A DNA stretch of 64,000 nucleotides from Corynebacterium sp. TAE3-ERU16 (GCF_019209935.1 NZ_JAHUTN010000011.1:56059-120058), one strand, 5' to 3'. Shown: positions 1-8,396, numbered from the stretch's first letter. Translations and numbers: made by a program. The notes: generated by a model from the letters alone, not told the origin.

Positions 1-633
1 TACACCGACGCCGACCTGGACCGCGGCCTCGACATTCTCATCTACCGGCGGGCCGGTGTCCCGCTCAGGGACATCGCCGTTCTGCTGGCGGAACCCGTAG
101 ACAGGCGGGACCGGCTGCTCACCCAGCGGGAGCTTCTCGTCCGACGGATAGGTCACCTGCACCGGATGGTCCGGGCAGTGGATTCGATCCTGGAAGGGGA
201 CACCGTGACAATGCAGGACAAGAAGGCGATATTCGGCGAGGATTATCCTGACTGGCTGGCCGAGGCAGAAGAGCGTTGGGGCGACACCGGGGACTGGTCG
301 CACGCCCGGGACTCGATGAAGACGATGGATGCCGAGGGCTTCCGCAGGGTGAAGGCTGAGTCCGATGCCTTCGCGGCGGCCCTGGTCGACGCCCGGGGCC
401 GCGGAGTGGCGCCGGGCGACGCCGAGGCGGACGCGCTCGTCGGGCGCCACGCCGCGATGGTGGACACGTTCTACCTGTGCACCCGGGCGAAGCAGGTTCT
501 CCTCGCCCGGATGTACGTCGCGGACGGTCGTTTCGCCGCCTACACCGGCGACGCCGCCGATTACCTGGTTGAGCTCGTCGAGGCGAAGGCCCGCGCGGAG
601 GGGATTGACCCGGACACCGTCGCCTGGGAGTGA
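1..633 (+). CDS. TipA/MerR-family transcriptional regulator, 5'-truncated by the window
   Basis: Frame 1 is open from the first base to TGA at 631-633 (210 codons seen). The first ~45 residues match the second half of a MerR winged-helix domain (YTDADLDRGLDIL, then RRAGVPLRDIAVLL), followed by a helical linker. From about residue 70 on there is a TipAS-type ligand-binding domain, with the AEAEERWGDT signature and a later block AYTGDAADYLVE. TipA proteins bind thiopeptides or other amphipathic drugs and activate multidrug resistance genes by twisting the promoter DNA. An internal ATG at 166 could give a shorter TipAS-like form, as described for Streptomyces tipA, but nothing here proves its use. 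The DNA-binding helix lies left of the window. A terminator hairpin follows. Confidence 0.85.
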   Translation, partial: YTDADLDRGLDILIYRRAGVPLRDIAVLLAEPVDRRDRLLTQRELLVRRIGHLHRMVRAVDSILEGDTVTMQDKKAIFGEDYPDWLAEAEERWGDTGDWSHARDSMKTMDAEGFRRVKAESDAFAAALVDARGRGVAPGDAEADALVGRHAAMVDTFYLCTRAKQVLLARMYVADGRFAAYTGDAADYLVELVEAKARAEGIDPDTVAWE

Positions 634-649
634 GATCCACGCACGGGAA

Positions 650-690
650 AGCGGGCCCCGGGGCGGTGGGAAACCACCCCGGGGCCCGCT
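650..690. terminator. Bidirectional terminator between tipA-like gene and sugar ABC operon
   Basis: A GC-rich inverted repeat pairs AGCGGGCCCCGG (650-661) with CCGGGGCCCGCT (679-690) around a loop that can pair further (GGTGG/CCACC). It sits between two convergent genes and would serve both. Confidence 0.7.
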
Positions 691-715
691 CGTGTCCGTC
701 GGCTCGTTCAACGGG

Positions 716-1666
716 TCACTTGATCGACCCCGCGGTCAGTCCGCCGACGAGCTGCTTCTCGATCAACCCGAACAGGATCAGCACCGGGATGATCGCGATC
801 ACCGACACCCCGAAGACGTACTGCCAGGACGTCTCGTACTGGCCGACGAACTTGGTCAGCGCGACCGAGAGGGGCTGCTTCTCGGCGGAGGAGAGGATCA
901 CCAGGGACGCGGCGAACTCGTTCCACGCGGCGACGAAGGTGAAGATCACGGCGGTCACGATGCCGGGCCACACCAGCGGCAGGTTGATCCTGAACAGCAC
1001 CGTCCACAGGCCGCAGCCGTCGATCTGCGCGGCCTCGTCGATCTCCTTCGGTACCGACGCGAAGAAGGAGTGCATGATCCAGGTCGAGAACGCGAGGTTG
1101 AACGCCGAGTTCACCAGGATCATCGCGATGTACGTGTCGACGATGCCGAACAGCTGGAACTCGCGGAACAGCCCGGCCACGACGAGCGCCGGAGGGCACA
1201 TCTGGGTCAGCAGCACGACGAAGAGGAAGGCCCCGCGCCCCGGGAACCGGAACCGGGCGGTGTAGTACGCGGCGGGCATCGCCACACACAACACGATCAA
1301 CGTGGAGATTCCGGCGATGAGCACCGTGGAGAACACGTTCATCCCCACGGGTGTCTCGGGTGTCGACCACATGGAGATGTAGTTGTCGAAGTGCCATTCC
1401 CGCGGAATGTAGGTCGGCGGGATACCGAGCACCTCCGCCCGGGATTTCAGGGATCCGACGAGCATGATCGCGTAGGGGAGGATGAACACCGCCAGGATCA
1501 GCAGGCCACCGACGATCCGGAGGCCGGTGTGCGGCCGGGCGCCGGGGGCGGGTTGCTCGCTGTGCCGGGCGAACCACGAGGCGCGGGCCTCTTTCGGGGG
1601 CTCCGTCGGTCCGGTCGTGCCGCCGACGGCCTCCTCGGTCACTGGTTTCTGGATTGCGCCGGGCAT
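716..1666 (-). CDS. Carbohydrate ABC transporter permease (MalG/UgpE type)
   Basis: 316 residues. Inner-membrane permease of a sugar-type ABC importer, second of a heterodimeric pair. About six hydrophobic segments are visible after a ~55-residue cytoplasmic N-terminus. The EAA loop that docks the ATPase is present (EIDEAAQIDGCG followed by LPLVWPG), and the C-terminus GLTAGSIK is typical of the MalG branch. The start codon overlaps the stop of the upstream permease by one base (TGATG), so the two are translationally coupled. Substrate cannot be read from the sequence. No ATPase gene follows: the operon ends at the terminator at 650-690. A shared ATPase encoded elsewhere (MsiK-like) is therefore likely (inference). 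Confidence 0.9.
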   Translation of the reverse strand: MPGAIQKPVTEEAVGGTTGPTEPPKEARASWFARHSEQPAPGARPHTGLRIVGGLLILAVFILPYAIMLVGSLKSRAEVLGIPPTYIPREWHFDNYISMWSTPETPVGMNVFSTVLIAGISTLIVLCVAMPAAYYTARFRFPGRGAFLFVVLLTQMCPPALVVAGLFREFQLFGIVDTYIAMILVNSAFNLAFSTWIMHSFFASVPKEIDEAAQIDGCGLWTVLFRINLPLVWPGIVTAVIFTFVAAWNEFAASLVILSSAEKQPLSVALTKFVGQYETSWQYVFGVSVIAIIPVLILFGLIEKQLVGGLTAGSIK

Positions 1667-2574
1667 CAGTCGTCAACTCCCTTCATGGGTTTGGTGAAGT
1701 AGAGGTAGCAGCCGATGAGCACGACCATGATGACCAGGTTGATCACCGACAGGGCCGAGGCCCAGTCGAGGTGCCCCCGGTTCCGGATGTACTTGAACAG
1801 CAGCGTGGTGGTGGTGTCCGCCGCGTTCCCGGGGATCGACCCGGTCAGGACCTGGAGGATCGGCAGGTTGTTGAACACGTTGATGATGTTGATGGTGGTC
1901 GCCACCGCGATCGCCGCCTTCAGCTGGGGCAGGATGATCGAGAAGTAGATCCTGGTGCGGCTGGCGCCGTCGACCCGGGCGGCCTCGATGACGTCGTGCC
2001 CGATGGCGGCGTGGCCGGCGAGGATCGTGTAGGTGGTGAACGGCAGGGAGACGAAGACCGCGACGAGGATGGCGATGGTGAATGCCGGGACGGGTTGCTT
2101 GGTGAAGCCGTAGTCGGCGCTCTCCGTCAGCCCGAGGTCGTGGAGGAACCGCTGCCCGATGCCGAGCTTCGGTTCGAGGGCGTAGTAGATGACGGTGGTG
2201 GTCATGACGACCGACGCCGCCCAGGGGATGATCACCGCGAGCCGGACGAGCTGGCGTCCGGGGAAGACCTTGTTGAGGAAGTTCGCGAGTACCAGGGAGA
2301 TGAGGATGGTGAGCACGACCACCGACACGACCCAGATGACGGTGTTCAGCAGCACCCTGGGGAGCGCCGGATCACTCAGCACCTGGGAGAAGTTGTCGAA
2401 GCCGGCGCTACCCTTGTCGACACCGATCCGGCTGATCGTCCGTGTCGAGTTGTAGACCATGAGTGCCATCGGGTACACCACGATGCCGGCGAAGAGCACC
2501 AGGACGGGTGCCAGCCACGGCAGTGCACGCAGTGTGTCCCGGAAGGTCCGCTTGTCCTGTCGGAGACGAGCCAT
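1666..2574 (-). CDS. Sugar ABC transporter permease (MalF/UgpA type)
   Basis: 302 residues from ATG at 2574 (MARLRQDKRTF). First permease of the importer, with about six membrane segments and an EAA loop (VIEAARVDGASRT, then IILPQLK). A longer reading frame begins at a GTG at 2631. That start would place the whole 2602-2631 hairpin inside the coding region and add a basic, non-conserved N-terminus, so the 2574 start is preferred. The gene follows the binding-protein gene after a 74-base gap and is coupled to the next permease by a one-base stop/start overlap. The sugar family is clear; the substrate is not. Confidence 0.88.
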   Translation of the reverse strand: MARLRQDKRTFRDTLRALPWLAPVLVLFAGIVVYPMALMVYNSTRTISRIGVDKGSAGFDNFSQVLSDPALPRVLLNTVIWVVSVVVLTILISLVLANFLNKVFPGRQLVRLAVIIPWAASVVMTTTVIYYALEPKLGIGQRFLHDLGLTESADYGFTKQPVPAFTIAILVAVFVSLPFTTYTILAGHAAIGHDVIEAARVDGASRTRIYFSIILPQLKAAIAVATTINIINVFNNLPILQVLTGSIPGNAADTTTTLLFKYIRNRGHLDWASALSVINLVIMVVLIGCYLYFTKPMKGVDD

Positions 2575-2601
2575 GAGAGTCCAATCGCTGTGGAGACGGG
2601 T

Positions 2602-2631
2602 GTGGGGGCGACGGTGATCCGTCGCCCCCAC
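2602..2631 (-). promoter_or_regulatory. Intercistronic stem-loop between binding protein and permease genes
   Basis: A perfect 13-bp stem (2602-2614 with 2619-2631, loop TGAT) fills the gap between the binding-protein stop and the permease start. There is no T tract. Such hairpins commonly protect the 3' end of the binding-protein message or attenuate transcription, so that binding protein is made in excess over permease. That role is inferred from position. Confidence 0.6.
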
Positions 2632-2648
2632 GGAGGGCAGTCGGGCGC

Positions 2649-3908
2649 CTAGCCCTGTTCGACCTGCATCTGGATGGCCTCGAGAACCTCAGCGGGGTCC
2701 TCGGACTCGATGCGTCCGATGTTGGACTGGATCGCGCCCTGGGCGGCCTGCCAGTCCGGGTTGGTGAACGGGTAGAAGCGGGCGTTCGGGAGCAGCGGGA
2801 TGAACTCCTCGATCGTCTCGTCGGACTTCATCTTCTCGCCACCGGAGACGGTGACCGGGATGAAGCCGAGGGTGCCGACGAAGTCGGTGTAGACGTCGTC
2901 GCTGTAGAAGTAGTCGAGGAAGTCGCGGACGGCCTCCTGCTTGGCGGAGTCCTCGTCATTCCTGAACACCATGAGGTGGTCGGCGACACCGAGGGTCATC
3001 GGGTCGCCGTTCTCCGTGGGGATCGGGGCGAGTCCGTAGTTCAGGTCGGGATTCTGCTCCTCGATGAGCTTCTTGTACTGGGGCAGCCCGACGACCATGC
3101 CGACCTTGCCCTGGAAGAAGGTCTTGCCGAGTGGCGTGCGCTGGGAGGATCCGGGATTCGCCTGGGTCGCGCCGGCGTCGATGAGCTCCTTCATGAACGT
3201 CGCACCCTCGAGGTTCTTCGCGGTGTCGATGGCGATCTCGTCGTTCTCGGCGTAGCCGCCCCCGGCGCCGAAGAACCACACGGCCGTCTCACCCTGTGCC
3301 TCCTCGTTGCCGAGGGGCATGCCGTAGCCGTCGACGCCGGGAAGATTCAGATCCTTGATGGCGAGTGCGTCGTCGCGCAGCGCGTTCCAGTCGGCCGGTG
3401 GCTCGGTGATGCCGGCCTGCTCGAAGAGGTCCTTGTTGTAGAACAGTGCGCGGGCCGACGCGATGAGCGGCAGACCCCACTGGGTGCCGTCCATGGAGGC
3501 GTTCTCGCGGAAGGAGGGCTGGATGTTCTCGAGCGTCGCGGCGGAGACGACATCCTCGGCCGGGTAGAGCAGATCCTCGGAGGCGTAGTCGGTGAAGGAG
3601 TCGATGTTGAGGATGTCCGGGGTCTTGTTCGCCTGGATGTTGTTGCGCATCACGTCGTTGATGTTCTCCCAGGACTCAACCTGGAGATCGACCGTGACGT
3701 CGGGATTGTCGGCCTCGAAACCGGAGATGATGTTCTCCCAGAGAGCCTTGGTGTCGTCCGAGTAGGAGGGGACGAGGAGATTGATCTCGGTGGAGCCGTC
3801 GGCGCCGCCGGACCCGGAGGGCTCTCCGCCGCTGCAGGCGGAGAGTCCGGCGAGAGCCATGCCGGCGGCGATGGTGGTGACGGCGACACGTGTGGTGAAT
3901 GGACGCAT
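2649..3908 (-). CDS. Sugar-type ABC transporter substrate-binding lipoprotein
   Basis: 419 residues. Extracytoplasmic, lipid-anchored receptor of the importer (family 1 solute-binding protein). A basic start and hydrophobic stretch lead to the lipobox LSAC with Cys25, followed by a Gly/Ser-rich linker. The mature part shows family hallmarks: a two-lobed fold with SYSDDTKALWENI near the N-terminus, PLIASARALFYNKDLFEQAGI in the middle, and WQAAQGAIQS near the C-terminus. ATG 3908 has an upstream AGGAAAGG element. It is the first gene of a three-gene minus-strand operon with the two permeases. Substrate unknown; maltose-, trehalose- or glycerol-phosphate-type families are all possible. Confidence 0.9.
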   Translation of the reverse strand: MRPFTTRVAVTTIAAGMALAGLSACSGGEPSGSGGADGSTEINLLVPSYSDDTKALWENIISGFEADNPDVTVDLQVESWENINDVMRNNIQANKTPDILNIDSFTDYASEDLLYPAEDVVSAATLENIQPSFRENASMDGTQWGLPLIASARALFYNKDLFEQAGITEPPADWNALRDDALAIKDLNLPGVDGYGMPLGNEEAQGETAVWFFGAGGGYAENDEIAIDTAKNLEGATFMKELIDAGATQANPGSSQRTPLGKTFFQGKVGMVVGLPQYKKLIEEQNPDLNYGLAPIPTENGDPMTLGVADHLMVFRNDEDSAKQEAVRDFLDYFYSDDVYTDFVGTLGFIPVTVSGGEKMKSDETIEEFIPLLPNARFYPFTNPDWQAAQGAIQSNIGRIESEDPAEVLEAIQMQVEQG

Positions 3909-4404
3909 GGGGGGAAACCTTTCCTCGGTTCCGGCACGGTGCGTGCCGGAGCGTGAACGAGTTCGAGGGGCGGTTCCTTGAGGGAGGCCGCGCCGCTTCT
4001 CTTGGTGTGAGTATGAGTGATCCGGGACACTCCCCCGGTGTCGACCACCTTTTTGTAACCTTTTCGTTACTCAGTTTTCAGGCGTGAACATTCGCCCGTC
4101 CGGGGGTGATGGGGGTGCTTCCATGATTCGTTTTCGCCCGATCAATCATCGGCCGGTGCGATATTTCCAGGTCGCCGTGAGCGATATATGGGAATACCTT
4201 AACGGAATTGCTGTTTGGGGAAATCTGGGGAATCGGGGGTGGTGTGGGGGTGTGTATTTCTTCCGGGGAACTCGTACGGTTGAGTCGCCGGTACGGCATT
4301 CACAGGTGGGTCACAGCTCGGGCATGGTGATTACACACGGGTCGCGTGTGTAGTGGAGGGGAGTGCATGCCACCAGGTGGAGAAGAAAGGGAGCGGTGGG
4401 AGAT
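3909..4404. other. Divergent intergenic region with regulatory motifs
   Basis: 496 bases between the binding-protein gene (minus) and the response regulator (plus). No convincing gene. It is less GC-rich than its flanks. It holds an inverted repeat GTAAC-N6-GTTAC (4055-4070), possibly an operator for the sugar importer, and the PhoP-like box at 4299-4317 for the response regulator. Confidence 0.6.
4299..4317 (+). promoter_or_regulatory. PhoP/PhoR-like box upstream of the response regulator gene
   Basis: Direct repeat TTCACAGG-TGG-GTCACAGC with 11-bp period. Read as 7-mers it is TCACAGG-N4-TCACAGC, very close to the mycobacterial PhoP box (TCACAGC-N4-TCACAGC, from memory). It lies about 90 bases before the gene and just upstream of a possible -10 (TTACAC at 4331-4336), which suits autoactivation. 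Confidence 0.6.
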
Positions 4405-5115
4405 ATGGAATCCATGAAGGACACCCAGGTGACGGTTCTCGTCGTCGATGATGAGCCGAACATCGTCGAACTGCTGGCGGTGAGCCTGAAGTTCCAGGGA
4501 TTCACGGTGGCCACCGCCCGATCGGGGCAGGAGGCCCTGCGGGTCGCGCGGTCCTGCGAGCCGGACGCCTTCATTCTCGACGTCATGATGCCCGGAATGG
4601 ACGGTTTCGAGCTGCTCGGGAAACTGCGCGCGGAGGGCTTCGACGGCCCCGTGCTGTACCTGACCGCCAAGGACGCGGTCGAACACCGTATCCACGGGCT
4701 CACCATCGGCGCGGACGACTACGTGACCAAGCCGTTCTCCCTGGAAGAGGTCATCACCCGGCTCCGGGTCATTCTCCGCCGGGGCAGGCTGCTCGACGAC
4801 GGGGCCTCGGACGCGACCCTGAGCTACGCCGACCTCACCCTCAACGACGACACCCACGAGGTGACCAAGGCGGGCCGGATCGTCGATCTGTCCCCCACCG
4901 AGTTCAACCTCCTCCGGTACCTGATGCTCAATGCGGAGGTCGTTCTCAGCAAGGCGAAGATCCTCGACAACGTCTGGCACTACGACTTCGGCGGTGACGG
5001 CAACGTCGTCGAATCGTACATCTCCTACCTGCGACGCAAGATCGACACCGACGCGCCGCACCTCATCCACACGGTCCGCGGTGTCGGCTACGTGCTGCGC
5101 ACACCACGGTCATGA
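4405..5115 (+). CDS. OmpR-family response regulator, PhoP (mycobacteria)/PhoR (corynebacteria) type
   Basis: 236 residues from ATG 4405. The receiver domain (1-120) has the acidic pair DD15-16, phospho-acceptor Asp59 in ILDVMMPG, and TKPF with the conserved Lys. The C-terminal winged helix carries the recognition segment VVESYISYLRRKID and ends RGVGYVLR, which resembles M. tuberculosis PhoP and, from memory, the C. glutamicum phosphate-starvation regulator PhoR. The start was chosen because AAGGGAG (4387-4393) is suitably spaced; an upstream ATG (4363) would add 14 residues of non-family sequence. It overlaps the kinase by ATGA. The PhoP-like boxes before this gene, phoD and pstS support a phosphate or PhoP regulon role. 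TrcR/TcrX-type regulators are the alternative. Confidence 0.85.
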   Translation: MESMKDTQVTVLVVDDEPNIVELLAVSLKFQGFTVATARSGQEALRVARSCEPDAFILDVMMPGMDGFELLGKLRAEGFDGPVLYLTAKDAVEHRIHGLTIGADDYVTKPFSLEEVITRLRVILRRGRLLDDGASDATLSYADLTLNDDTHEVTKAGRIVDLSPTEFNLLRYLMLNAEVVLSKAKILDNVWHYDFGGDGNVVESYISYLRRKIDTDAPHLIHTVRGVGYVLRTPRS

Positions 5116-6497
5116 CCCGGGCCGGCTTCGGGGAGTGGCGGTCCCGCCTGTCGCTCCGGGTCCACCTCATCGTCATCGTCCTGCTCATGACGGCGACCGG
5201 GCTCGGCCTCTCGGCCGTGTTCGTCACCGAAGTGATGCGCAACTACATCTACGTGCAGGTCGACGAACAGCTCGAGGGTGCGCTCGGTGGCTGGGTGGGA
5301 CGGGACATCCCGCGACTCGCCCCGGACGGCCCCCGCCTACCCAGCTCCTTCTACCTGGAGAAGGTCTACCCGGACGGCTCGAGCCTCACCTTCAACGACA
5401 ACCCGGGCGCCCCTGACCTGGCGGGGGTGAAGCCCGGCGAGTACCCCGTCACGGTGGGGTCCGCACCCGGTCCCGGCGAGGACATCCGGTGGCGGGCGAT
5501 CGCCGATTCCCGGGACGGGGTCACGACCGTCGTCGCCTACTCCCTGGCGCTCGAGACATCGATGCTCCGGTACCTGCTGTTCTTCCAGTTCGTCATCGGG
5601 GTGGTCGTCCTCGTGGCGGTCGGCGGCATCGCCCAGTGGATGGTCCGGAGGGCGTTCCGTCCGCTGCGGGAGGTGGAGACAACCGCCGTGGCCATCGCCG
5701 GCGGGGACCTGAGCCGACGGCTCCCCGAATGGCCGAGGACCACCGAGGTCGGGCAGCTCGCGGACTCCCTCAACACGATGCTGACCCGGCTGCAGGAATC
5801 CATTGACTCGGCGCGCAGGAAGGAGGAGCAGATGCGCCGCTTCGTCGGGGACGCCTCCCACGAACTCCGCACCCCGTTGACCGGGGTCAGGGGCTTCGCC
5901 GAGCTCTACCGCTCCGGGGCCACCCGGGACGCGGACATGGTGCTCGACCGTATCGAGCAGGAGGCCGGCCGGATGGGGGTCCTCGTCGAGGACCTCCTGG
6001 CGCTGACCCGCGCGGAGGAGGCGCCCATGGATCCCGTTCCCGTGGACATGCGACCGGTCTGCCTCGATGTCGTCACGACGATGCGGGTCGCCCACCCGGA
6101 GCGCGTCATCCGCGTGGTGGACACCACGACCGCGGACCCGGTCGTCGCGGGGGACCGGCAACGACTGCACCGGATCATCGGGAACCTGGTGGGCAACGCC
6201 CTGATCCACGCCGGCCCCGACGCCCGGGTCACCGTCGGCCTGGCGACCGGGGACGGTTCCGTCCTGATCACCGTGGCCGACGACGGCTGCGGCATGACGG
6301 AGGAGGACACCCGGCAGATCTTCGGACGCTTCTACCGGGCGGACGCCTCCCGGTCCCGGGCCTCCGGCGGCTCCGGGCTGGGGCTCGCGATCGTGAAGTC
6401 ACTGACCGAATCCCACGGCGGGAACGTCAGCGTGCGCAGCGCTCCGGGGGAGGGGTCGGTGTTCACCGTGGAACTCCCGCTCAACGCGCCGGACTGA
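5112..6497 (+). CDS. Sensor histidine kinase partner of the response regulator
   Basis: 461 residues. Membrane kinase with a first TM helix at ~17-39, an extracytoplasmic sensor region ~40-150, a second TM at ~153-176, HAMP ~177-230, a dimerisation/phospho-acceptor domain with His250 in FVGDASHELRTPL, and an HATPase_c domain with N box (IGNLVGNALIHA), G1 (DDGCGM), F box (IFGRFYRA) and G2 (GSGLGLAI). ATG overlaps the regulator stop by 4 nt, so the pair is co-translated. It would autophosphorylate and pass phosphate to Asp59 of the regulator. The signal sensed is not evident; a role in phosphate limitation is inferred from the boxes near pstS and phoD. Confidence 0.9.
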   Translation: MTRAGFGEWRSRLSLRVHLIVIVLLMTATGLGLSAVFVTEVMRNYIYVQVDEQLEGALGGWVGRDIPRLAPDGPRLPSSFYLEKVYPDGSSLTFNDNPGAPDLAGVKPGEYPVTVGSAPGPGEDIRWRAIADSRDGVTTVVAYSLALETSMLRYLLFFQFVIGVVVLVAVGGIAQWMVRRAFRPLREVETTAVAIAGGDLSRRLPEWPRTTEVGQLADSLNTMLTRLQESIDSARRKEEQMRRFVGDASHELRTPLTGVRGFAELYRSGATRDADMVLDRIEQEAGRMGVLVEDLLALTRAEEAPMDPVPVDMRPVCLDVVTTMRVAHPERVIRVVDTTTADPVVAGDRQRLHRIIGNLVGNALIHAGPDARVTVGLATGDGSVLITVADDGCGMTEEDTRQIFGRFYRADASRSRASGGSGLGLAIVKSLTESHGGNVSVRSAPGEGSVFTVELPLNAPD

Positions 6498-6501
6498 CCG
6501 G

Positions 6502-6546
6502 CCGGTCCCCCGGCACGGGATCACCCGACGACCGTGCGGGGACCGG
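6502..6546. terminator. Bidirectional terminator between kinase and ferredoxin genes
   Basis: CCGGTCCCC (6502-6510) pairs with GGGGACCGG (6538-6546), and GCACGG with CCGTGC inside it, leaving a 2-nt bulge and a 13-nt loop. It separates two convergent genes. Confidence 0.65.
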
Positions 6547-6554
6547 AGGTGCGG

Positions 6555-6851
6555 TCAGAGATCGAAGTCCGCGGTGTAGGGGCCGTCCCCGTCCCGGATC
6601 GTCTGGCAGGCCAGCGTCTGATCGTCGCCGATGTCGTAGGCGCTCAGCACGTGGTTGACCAGCATGTGCCCCGGACCTCCGGTGAGAGTGCACTGGCAGG
6701 CCCCACACTCGCCCTGCGTGCAGCTGAACGGCGCGGGGATGTCGGCGTCGAGGAGGGCGTCGAGGAGCAGCTGCTCCGCGGGCCAGCTGAATGGATGGTC
6801 GACCCCGTCGACGGTGGCGGTGTGGATCCCACCGGCGGGGTCCGCGGTCAC
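6555..6851 (-). CDS. Plant-type 2Fe-2S ferredoxin
   Basis: 98 residues from GTG 6851, whose GTGA overlaps the stop of the upstream hydrolase. It shows the plant-type ferredoxin cluster-binding pattern: Cys44, Cys49 and Cys52 (C-x4-C-x2-C in SCTQGECGAC) with Cys82 (LACQT). It should carry one 2Fe-2S cluster and shuttle single electrons in the cytoplasm. It resembles the ferredoxin domain at the end of oxygenase reductases, but no reductase is fused or adjacent. It is the last gene of the HIT-hydrolase-hydrolase-ferredoxin operon. The redox partner is unknown. The longer open frame upstream runs antisense-like through the hydrolase and is not supported. Confidence 0.88.
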   Translation of the reverse strand: MTADPAGGIHTATVDGVDHPFSWPAEQLLLDALLDADIPAPFSCTQGECGACQCTLTGGPGHMLVNHVLSAYDIGDDQTLACQTIRDGDGPYTADFDL

Positions 6852-7573
6852 AGGTTCTCCACCCGCCGCGAGGTCTCGTGCCCCGTCGCGCTGAGGTCCT
6901 GGTCGGCGTCCCCCGGGGCGGGCACGTCGTGCGGTTCGGCCGCCCCGTCCGCCAGCGCCAGGGCGACCTCCTCGGCGTGCGTCGTCAGCAGGGCATGCGA
7001 GGTGCCCCGCACCCACCGGACCTCGCCAACCTGTGAGGAGACGGGATCGACGATACGGTCGTTGTCCGAGACGATCGAGATCACGCGGAGGCCCTCGGGG
7101 ATCGGGGCGTCGATCTCCGCGTCGCACATCAGCTGGACCAGGGAGGGGCCGGTCACGGCGGTGACGAGTGCCCGCACCAGCGGATTCCATGCGACCGGCT
7201 GGCCCCGGAAGCACGCCCCCAGCCCGACGAGGGTACGGACGCGACCGGCGAACTCCGGCAGATGCGCTAGGCGCAGGCCCATGAGGCCGCCGAGGGAATG
7301 GCCGACGATGTCGAACCGCTGGCCCGGCTCCAGCTCGTGCTCGAGGGTTGTGACGATGTCGAGGAGACACAGCTCGAGTCGATCCGTGCCGCGGTGTCCG
7401 AACTCCACGCCGATGACCCTCCGGCCCTCGTCCCTGAGACGGGCGGCGATGAGTGCGAAGTTGCCCGGGGAACTCACGGTTCCGTGGAGCAGCACCACCG
7501 GGACGTCCCCGGCGACCGGGGGGAGTGGCTCCGGGAGGACACCCCGGCGGGGTATGAGCAGAGCGAGGTTCAC
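6848..7573 (-). CDS. Alpha/beta hydrolase (lipase/esterase-like)
   Basis: 241 residues from GTG 7573, preceded by GAAGGGGAGG. Alpha/beta-hydrolase fold: oxyanion motif VVLLHGT near residue 27, nucleophile elbow GHSLGG, an acidic region (SDNDRIVDP) and a late His (RGTSHALL) for a Ser-Asp-His triad. No signal peptide, so probably cytoplasmic. It lies 10 bases after the stop of a second hydrolase of the same general type, with which it shares a fold and motif order, so the two may be old paralogues. It overlaps the ferredoxin by 4 nt. Substrate unknown; acylglycerol or another ester is a reasonable guess from the lipase class 2-like motifs. Confidence 0.82.
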   Translation of the reverse strand: MNLALLIPRRGVLPEPLPPVAGDVPVVLLHGTVSSPGNFALIAARLRDEGRRVIGVEFGHRGTDRLELCLLDIVTTLEHELEPGQRFDIVGHSLGGLMGLRLAHLPEFAGRVRTLVGLGACFRGQPVAWNPLVRALVTAVTGPSLVQLMCDAEIDAPIPEGLRVISIVSDNDRIVDPVSSQVGEVRWVRGTSHALLTTHAEEVALALADGAAEPHDVPAPGDADQDLSATGHETSRRVENL

Positions 7574-7583
7574 GGCCTCCCCT

Positions 7584-8396
7584 TCAACTGGAGATGGTGG
7601 GTCGCAGCGACTCGAGGGTCTCCGCGACGAGGGTGCGCACAATTCTGCTCCGCGGCATTTCCGTGTGCAACACCACCGCCCGGGGGTGGAGGTCCTGCAG
7701 CCAGATGTTCTCCACCCCGGGCCCGTCGAGGAAGCACGAGTCGGCGGGGACGACCGTGGAATCCGTCCGGGTGGCGACGCAGGTGTAGCTGACACCGGGC
7801 TCCGTGTCGCCGTCGGCGTTCAGCGCCGTGAGGAACGCCGATCCCGTGAACTGCTGACGTCCGGCCGGACCGAACACCGTCTCCGTCGCGCGGGTCGTCA
7901 GCTCGGCCTGCCGTTCGGTGAGCACCAGCGGCTTGAGCAGGCCCGCTTCCCGGATACCGTGGTTGGGGCTCGCCAGGCAGATCAGGTGCCGGACGTGGCG
8001 GGCACCGCCGAGCATCCGCATCCACCACCGGGCGAGCACCCCGCCCTGCGAGTGACCGACGAGGATCACCCGGTCCGCCCCGGTCGCGTGCAGGACCTGT
8101 GTGATGTAGGCGCCGACCTGGTCCGCGGAATCCTCGATCCGGTTCGTCGCCCGGTTTCCGTAGTCCGGGATGAACACCGCCCACCCCAGTGCCCGGAGTT
8201 GGGTGGTGAGATCCTCGAAGTCACCACTGGTGACGGTGGTTCCGTGGATGAGGACGACCGGCCAGGGCCGCTCCGGTGTGGGGCGGGCACGCCAGTCGTC
8301 CTCGACCCAGCCCCTGACCCGCAGCCGCGCACCGACCGGAACGGAGACGTCCAGTTCCGGGATCAGTCGCGGTAGTCGGGCGGAGAGATCCCTCAA
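7584..8396 (-). CDS. Alpha/beta hydrolase (triacylglycerol-lipase-like)
   Basis: 270 residues from TTG 8396, which forms a TTGA overlap with the HIT gene stop. Motifs: VVLIHGT (oxyanion), YGNRATN typical of lipase class 2/EstA-like proteins, GHSQGG nucleophile elbow, a possible catalytic Asp in CVATRTDSTVV and a late His in LHTEMPRS. No signal peptide or TM segment is visible, which is unusual for this lipase group, whose members are mostly secreted. Second gene of the operon, coupled to the HIT protein upstream and 10 bases before the next hydrolase. Substrate not known. Confidence 0.82.
   Translation of the reverse strand: MRDLSARLPRLIPELDVSVPVGARLRVRGWVEDDWRARPTPERPWPVVLIHGTTVTSGDFEDLTTQLRALGWAVFIPDYGNRATNRIEDSADQVGAYITQVLHATGADRVILVGHSQGGVLARWWMRMLGGARHVRHLICLASPNHGIREAGLLKPLVLTERQAELTTRATETVFGPAGRQQFTGSAFLTALNADGDTEPGVSYTCVATRTDSTVVPADSCFLDGPGVENIWLQDLHPRAVVLHTEMPRSRIVRTLVAETLESLRPTISS

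Noticed and set aside
365..2652. Long plus-strand open frames over the sugar permeases
   Set aside because: Arg/Asp/His-rich shadows; the minus strand has clear permease sequence.
4055..4070. GTAAC-N6-GTTAC as a GlxR (Crp-type) site
   Set aside because: Does not fit TGTGA-N6-TCACA; kept only as an unassigned inverted repeat.
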